Shown: piece after piece, positions 35,094 to 39,205 of the stretch
Numbering within the stretch: the stretch's first letter is position 1
How the letters are laid out: every line of letters begins with the position of its first letter
DNA from: an uncultured Aquimarina sp.
GTDB taxonomy: Bacteria; Bacteroidota; Bacteroidia; Flavobacteriales; Flavobacteriaceae
Reading direction: 5' to 3'
DNA: 39,205 nucleotides
Assembly (NCBI GenBank): GCA_947496705.1
Contig: CANMDW010000034.1
Span: forward strand, 1-39,205
The notes under the pieces: generated by a model
Told to the model about the DNA's origin: nothing
What the model saw: only the letters and a program-made list of their open reading frames with translations
The model's database searches: none
Program-made: the position numbers and the translations under genes

Positions 35094-38000
35094 ATGAAAA
35101 AGTCTACTTTTTTTAGAAATATAATAACTATCGTATTGCTTCTATATATAGGAAGCACATCACTCACAGCCAAACCTGCAGAAACTACGTTTACAAATGG
35201 GTTTGGGGTAATAAAAAACCTTATAACTCCTATAGTTAATGAAGACGCGGGATATGCGGTAGAAGGCAACCTGGAAGTTGCAGCCGATACAGATATGATA
35301 TTTGATAATTTGTTCCTTTGGACAAGTTCACAGTCGACTGAAGCCCCATTGATAGGGCCTATGCCAGCAACAGCAGCGGATATGGCTGCTGCTTTTTTTG
35401 CATGTCAAGTTATGGATACCCAAACTACGGGAACCTTTGGTGGTGGTTTTCAGTTTGACGAGAGTCCAGAAGGTGTTATTCCAACAGGGCAAACCTTTAC
35501 TGCATGCCAAGATGGCTTGTTAGAGAGTTTTCAGGTCGAATACACTGGTACAACAACGTTTACCACTCTTACCTTAGTGGTATTTCAAGGTACAGTATGG
35601 CCTGGCATAGGTGGTGTTGACTATCAGGAAGCATTGCCTACTAATATAACCAACGTAACTCAGGTATATACATTAAGTGGTAATATGCCCGTTGTTAATG
35701 GTACGGTTTACACTGTTGGTTTATTGAGAACAGGAGGAGGTACTACCAATCTGGTTGCTAGAGCTTCAAACCCTTATACTGGTGGCGCCCTTTTTACGAG
35801 AGATGGGACCGTTAACGCCACAGGTTTTGATCTTAAAGGAGTTATTGAGATAGGTGATGCGCCAACGACTTCTCCAGGAGGTGTAACAGGAGCTGACCTT
35901 TGGCTCAAGGCAGATGCAGGGGTTACAGGTACTACAAATATTACTGGTTGGACCGACCAGACCGATAATACCTATACCTTAGGAGTAAGTGGGGCTAATG
36001 GACTTCCAGACTTAGTAACTAACAAGATTAATTTTAACTCAGCTATTGATTTTGATATAGGAGATATGCTCACAAATAGCACGGGATCCATTCCTGGGGT
36101 GTCTGCTGGTACTCCTTTGAGCAACCTGACGGTCTTTGTAGCAACCTTAAGAGATACACCAGGTCAAAGTAATGTATTACTCACATTAAATAATCAGGAT
36201 GGTACCGCTCCACGTGTACTATTACACTATGATAGAACGACAGCAGGTAGTCAAGCTATTTGGGATGTAGAAGGGATTTCTAACAGAATCACAGGATCTC
36301 CTACAGATGTGACACAACAAGGAGAAGCTACAGTAGGTACTCTAGTAAGCAGTAGCACCACGGGTAGACAGATAGTAATTAATGGAGAAGAGGTGGCAAC
36401 AAACACCACACCAATTGATATTAGTTTTATTAATGCTACGACTTTTGGTGGTTTTGCTAATACTTCACCATTATTAGATACTAATGTTGGTGAGGTAATA
36501 GTTTTTGGAGCCGATATTACAGGAACCGATAGAAATAAAGTGATGTCATATCTAGCCATCAAATATGGTAGTTCACTTTTAAGTACGCCATACTTAGATA
36601 GTTCGGGGAATACTATTTATGCAGTAGATGCAACTTATGGTCAAAGTATTTTTGGTATTGGTAATGATGCAGGTTCTGCTTTAGATCAGCAAATTTCAAA
36701 ATCTACAGATGTCGAGGCTATTTTAACTATTTCTAATGATACTGACTTTACCGCGGCAAATGGCACACATACTTCGTTAACAGATGGTCAGTTTTTAATA
36801 TTAGGTAGTAATGGTTTAGACACTTCAGCTCAAACCACAGAAGTACTAGAAACAGTAATTTCCGGTATTAATAGAGAATGGAAAGTTCAAAATACAGGAA
36901 GTGTTGGTGCTGTGAATTTAAAATTTGATGGCTTTGATGATAATTACATTGTATTGACGGACGCCGATGGAGATTTTTCAGCAGGCGCCACATCCTTAGG
37001 AAGATTAAATGCAGCAGGAGAACTTTTAGGAGTAACCCTTAACAATAATACATATATAACCTTAGCCATAGGTGAAGCGCCTGGAGCAGTAACGGGAGGT
37101 TTAGCCCTTTGGGTAAAAGCGAATGTAGGAGCTACTACGTTTCAATGGGACGATCAATCAGGAAACTTAGCTAATTTAGGATCGATCTCACCTAACGAAC
37201 CAGTTATTGTTGATAATTCGATGAATTTTAATCCAGTAGTATCATTTAACGGTGTTACGGCTAACATGAAGCATGTCTTATCCGAAAGTTATATAGGACC
37301 TAATTCACTCTTTATTGTTCATAAAACGCCAGTCGGACAGGATACATTCAGTAGTTTGTTTTCAACTACTTCGTCTAATAGTGAACCAAGGTCTTTTCAA
37401 ATTGATTCAGACGGGGCTGATGTAATTAGGTATTTAGGAACAGGAACAACGGCTGGTACATTTGACGGATCAGTTCAATTTTATGCACATACATCAAGTG
37501 ATCTTGATAATCCTTTAGTAAACACCTATCAAAATGGATTACCAATAGATACAGGAAATGCGGGAGCTGGGAGAAATGGTCAATTTTTTGATGAGTATAA
37601 AGTTGGAGTGAATCGTTTTGAAAATAATGCAATAGAGTCTGACATAGCCGAAGTTATTCTTTTTGGGAAAGAAGTTACGGAAGGAGAGCGTAATAGGATT
37701 CATTCTTATTTAGCGATTAAATATGGTGTTACAATAAATAATGGAACAGTTGCTTATTTAGATAGCGCAGGCAACCCAGTTTGGCCGGTAGATGCTACTT
37801 ATAATAGCGATATTTTTGGGATTGCTAATGATGCAGCGCAAGGCTTGGATCAGCAGATTTCAAAATCTGTCAATACAGGAGCGGTACTAACCCTTTCTAC
37901 AGATACTAATTTTACAGGTGCTAATGGAACGCATACTTCTTTGACTGATGGGCAGTTTTTGGTAATCGGTAATAACGGGGGCGCTACGACAGCACAAACA

Positions 38001-39205
38001 ACCGAAATCGATGCTACCGTGTATTATGAAAGAACCATCCGAGAGTGGAAAGTACAAAATACCGGAAGTGTTGGAGCAATCAACCTAAAGTTTGATGGTT
38101 TTGATAACACCTGGGTGTTATTAACGGATACCGACGGAGATTTTAGTACTGGCGTTACCAATGCCGGAGCATTAAGTGCTGCTGGTGAAATCACCGGGAT
38201 CACGCTAGCCAATGGCTCATTCTTTACACTGGCAAGATTAGCTACTAGTATAGAATTTGAAGCAGCAACTGCCAATGATGTAGAGGCTACCGGAGGAAAC
38301 TTACCTAATCTATTAATTGACGGAACTGTTAACACGGATACAGATATAGATATCTTAGTAAATGCAGCGGGAACCGCTACGGCAGGAACAGATTTTACCT
38401 TAGGAGCTGCTACCGGTGATGCTTTACAAACTGTTACAGTCACCATACCCGCAGGCACCTACATTTCTACTACGCCGGTCGCTTTAAGCAGTCTAAATGT
38501 ATCCGGAGGTGGATCAGTAAATTTTGCCATTACAGACGAAAGCTTGGTCGAAGCAGATGAAACAATTGATCTTACTTTATCTAATCCCCAGTCTGGTTTA
38601 GTAATACAGGAAATCACAGGAGGTGCATTAATAGATAACCACGTATATACGATTACGAATGATGATACAGCAACAGTAACCATAGCCGCCGATGCCGATG
38701 CCGATGAAGGTACCGCTGCTCGTGCTTTTACAGTCACCATGAGTGCTGCTGCCTCCACCGATGTTGTGGTGAACTATACTTTAACAGGTACCGCCGCAGA
38801 TCCAGCGGATTATGCTGATGGATCGGGTGGTTCAGTAACCATTACTGCGGGTACAACGACAGCTACGATTGACTTAACAGTGGTCGATGATGGTCTTGTA
38901 GAAGCTACAGAGACGGTAATTGGTACGCTAGACAGTACCGATAATGGTTCTGTCACAGTAGCCACTGCTCCTGGTAATGCCGCTACACTAAATATAACTG
39001 ATAATGATACGGCTACGGTAAGTATTGCCGCCGATGCGGATGCCGATGAAGCTACGGCAAACAGAGCATTTACTGTAACGATGAGTGGAACCGCCTCTAC
39101 GGATGTAGTGGTGAACTATACGTTAACAGGTACTGCTGGCGATCCTGCAGATTATGCAGATGGTTCAGGAGGTTCGGTTACCATTACAGCGGGTACGACC
39201 ACAGC
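35094..39205 (+). CDS. Giant secreted adhesin-like protein with LamG-like and Calx-beta repeats (truncated by window edge)
   Basis: The ATG at 35094 opens a frame with no stop to the end of the window (1370 codons visible). A signal peptide (IVLLLYIGSTSLTAKPA) is followed by an N-terminal beta-rich region (about 30-255). Two copies of a 388-residue module follow: a LamG-like part (from about 266 and 668) and a part containing (I)FGI(G/A)NDA, at residue 519 and again at 907. A divergent Calx-beta-like domain (from about 1050) precedes tandem Calx-beta repeats (from about 1195) with ADADAD and NYTLTGTA motifs. Such architecture is typical of Bacteroidetes surface adhesins, often T9SS cargo, but the C-terminus is not visible. 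Minus-strand frames here are shadows. Confidence 0.88.
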   Translation, partial: MKKSTFFRNIITIVLLLYIGSTSLTAKPAETTFTNGFGVIKNLITPIVNEDAGYAVEGNLEVAADTDMIFDNLFLWTSSQSTEAPLIGPMPATAADMAAAFFACQVMDTQTTGTFGGGFQFDESPEGVIPTGQTFTACQDGLLESFQVEYTGTTTFTTLTLVVFQGTVWPGIGGVDYQEALPTNITNVTQVYTLSGNMPVVNGTVYTVGLLRTGGGTTNLVARASNPYTGGALFTRDGTVNATGFDLKGVIEIGDAPTTSPGGVTGADLWLKADAGVTGTTNITGWTDQTDNTYTLGVSGANGLPDLVTNKINFNSAIDFDIGDMLTNSTGSIPGVSAGTPLSNLTVFVATLRDTPGQSNVLLTLNNQDGTAPRVLLHYDRTTAGSQAIWDVEGISNRITGSPTDVTQQGEATVGTLVSSSTTGRQIVINGEEVATNTTPIDISFINATTFGGFANTSPLLDTNVGEVIVFGADITGTDRNKVMSYLAIKYGSSLLSTPYLDSSGNTIYAVDATYGQSIFGIGNDAGSALDQQISKSTDVEAILTISNDTDFTAANGTHTSLTDGQFLILGSNGLDTSAQTTEVLETVISGINREWKVQNTGSVGAVNLKFDGFDDNYIVLTDADGDFSAGATSLGRLNAAGELLGVTLNNNTYITLAIGEAPGAVTGGLALWVKANVGATTFQWDDQSGNLANLGSISPNEPVIVDNSMNFNPVVSFNGVTANMKHVLSESYIGPNSLFIVHKTPVGQDTFSSLFSTTSSNSEPRSFQIDSDGADVIRYLGTGTTAGTFDGSVQFYAHTSSDLDNPLVNTYQNGLPIDTGNAGAGRNGQFFDEYKVGVNRFENNAIESDIAEVILFGKEVTEGERNRIHSYLAIKYGVTINNGTVAYLDSAGNPVWPVDATYNSDIFGIANDAAQGLDQQISKSVNTGAVLTLSTDTNFTGANGTHTSLTDGQFLVIGNNGGATTAQTTEIDATVYYERTIREWKVQNTGSVGAINLKFDGFDNTWVLLTDTDGDFSTGVTNAGALSAAGEITGITLANGSFFTLARLATSIEFEAATANDVEATGGNLPNLLIDGTVNTDTDIDILVNAAGTATAGTDFTLGAATGDALQTVTVTIPAGTYISTTPVALSSLNVSGGGSVNFAITDESLVEADETIDLTLSNPQSGLVIQEITGGALIDNHVYTITNDDTATVTIAADADADEGTAARAFTVTMSAAASTDVVVNYTLTGTAADPADYADGSGGSVTITAGTTTATIDLTVVDDGLVEATETVIGTLDSTDNGSVTVATAPGNAATLNITDNDTATVSIAADADADEATANRAFTVTMSGTASTDVVVNYTLTGTAGDPADYADGSGGSVTITAGTTT
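38685..39205. repeat. 342-bp tandem DNA repeat encoding Calx-beta domains
   Basis: GCCGCCGATGC at 38685 recurs at 39027, an offset of 342 bases (114 codons), with strong nucleotide similarity through the downstream sequence to the window end. The second unit is cut by the edge, so the total copy number is unknown. Confidence 0.85.

Noticed and set aside
38024..38758. Two minus-strand frames (Val/Ala/Ser-rich) opposite the adhesin
   Set aside because: They arise antisense to repetitive Ala/Thr/Asp-rich Calx-beta coding sequence, and the plus-strand frame is clearly the gene.

Overview
The window looks like a chromosome segment of a marine-type member of the Bacteroidetes (Flavobacteriia). The evidence is a low-GC sequence, a SusC/SusD pair, an ECF sigma/FecR pair, many Bacteroidetes-style lipoprotein signals, and two secreted enzymes ending in type IX secretion (T9SS) sorting domains. 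I cannot name the genus.

Positions about 374-25288 hold one polysaccharide utilization locus (PUL), entirely on the minus strand. In transcription order it encodes a DUF4861 lipoprotein, KduI, KduD, an ECF sigma factor, a FecR anti-sigma factor, an STN-containing SusC, SusD, a strong terminator, a GH105/GH88 unsaturated uronidase, two giant multimodular T9SS-secreted proteins, a GH3 beta-glycosidase, a small frameshifted secreted ORF, and a GH92 alpha-mannosidase. A divergent LacI-family regulator (25481-26536) borders it. The shared intergenic region carries two palindromes with the core CAATCGATTG. A GH105/88 enzyme with KduI and KduD implies that a lyase makes 4,5-unsaturated uronates, yet no recognisable polysaccharide lyase is present. 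The two giant proteins share an unrecognised N-terminal domain of about 540 residues and are the obvious candidates. GH92 plus GH3, with no sulfatase, point to a non-sulfated, uronate-containing mannose/glucose (or xylose) heteropolysaccharide. A plausible working model is that the giant proteins cut the polymer outside the cell, SusCD import the oligomers, the lipoprotein/periplasmic hydrolases trim them, and KduI/KduD process the released unsaturated uronate.

Positions 26537-30752 are an accessory patch. It has a VOC-domain lipoprotein and an AraC-type regulator on the minus strand. A striking 13-copy, 20-bp, GC-rich tandem repeat follows, open in all three forward frames, then an orphan 233-residue helical protein. 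About 1.3 kb of decaying intergenic DNA comes next, with an IS4-type transposase remnant and a perfect 15-bp-arm palindrome.

Positions 30753-39205 carry a small outer-membrane beta-barrel protein, a KatG catalase-peroxidase with a lipoprotein signal, and a 1-kb intergenic region with a 22-bp-spaced operator-like pair and a 140-bp inverted-repeat element. A small doubtful ORF follows, then a giant secreted adhesin-like gene with LamG-like and Calx-beta repeats that runs off the right edge. The left edge (1-200) is a 40-bp minisatellite.
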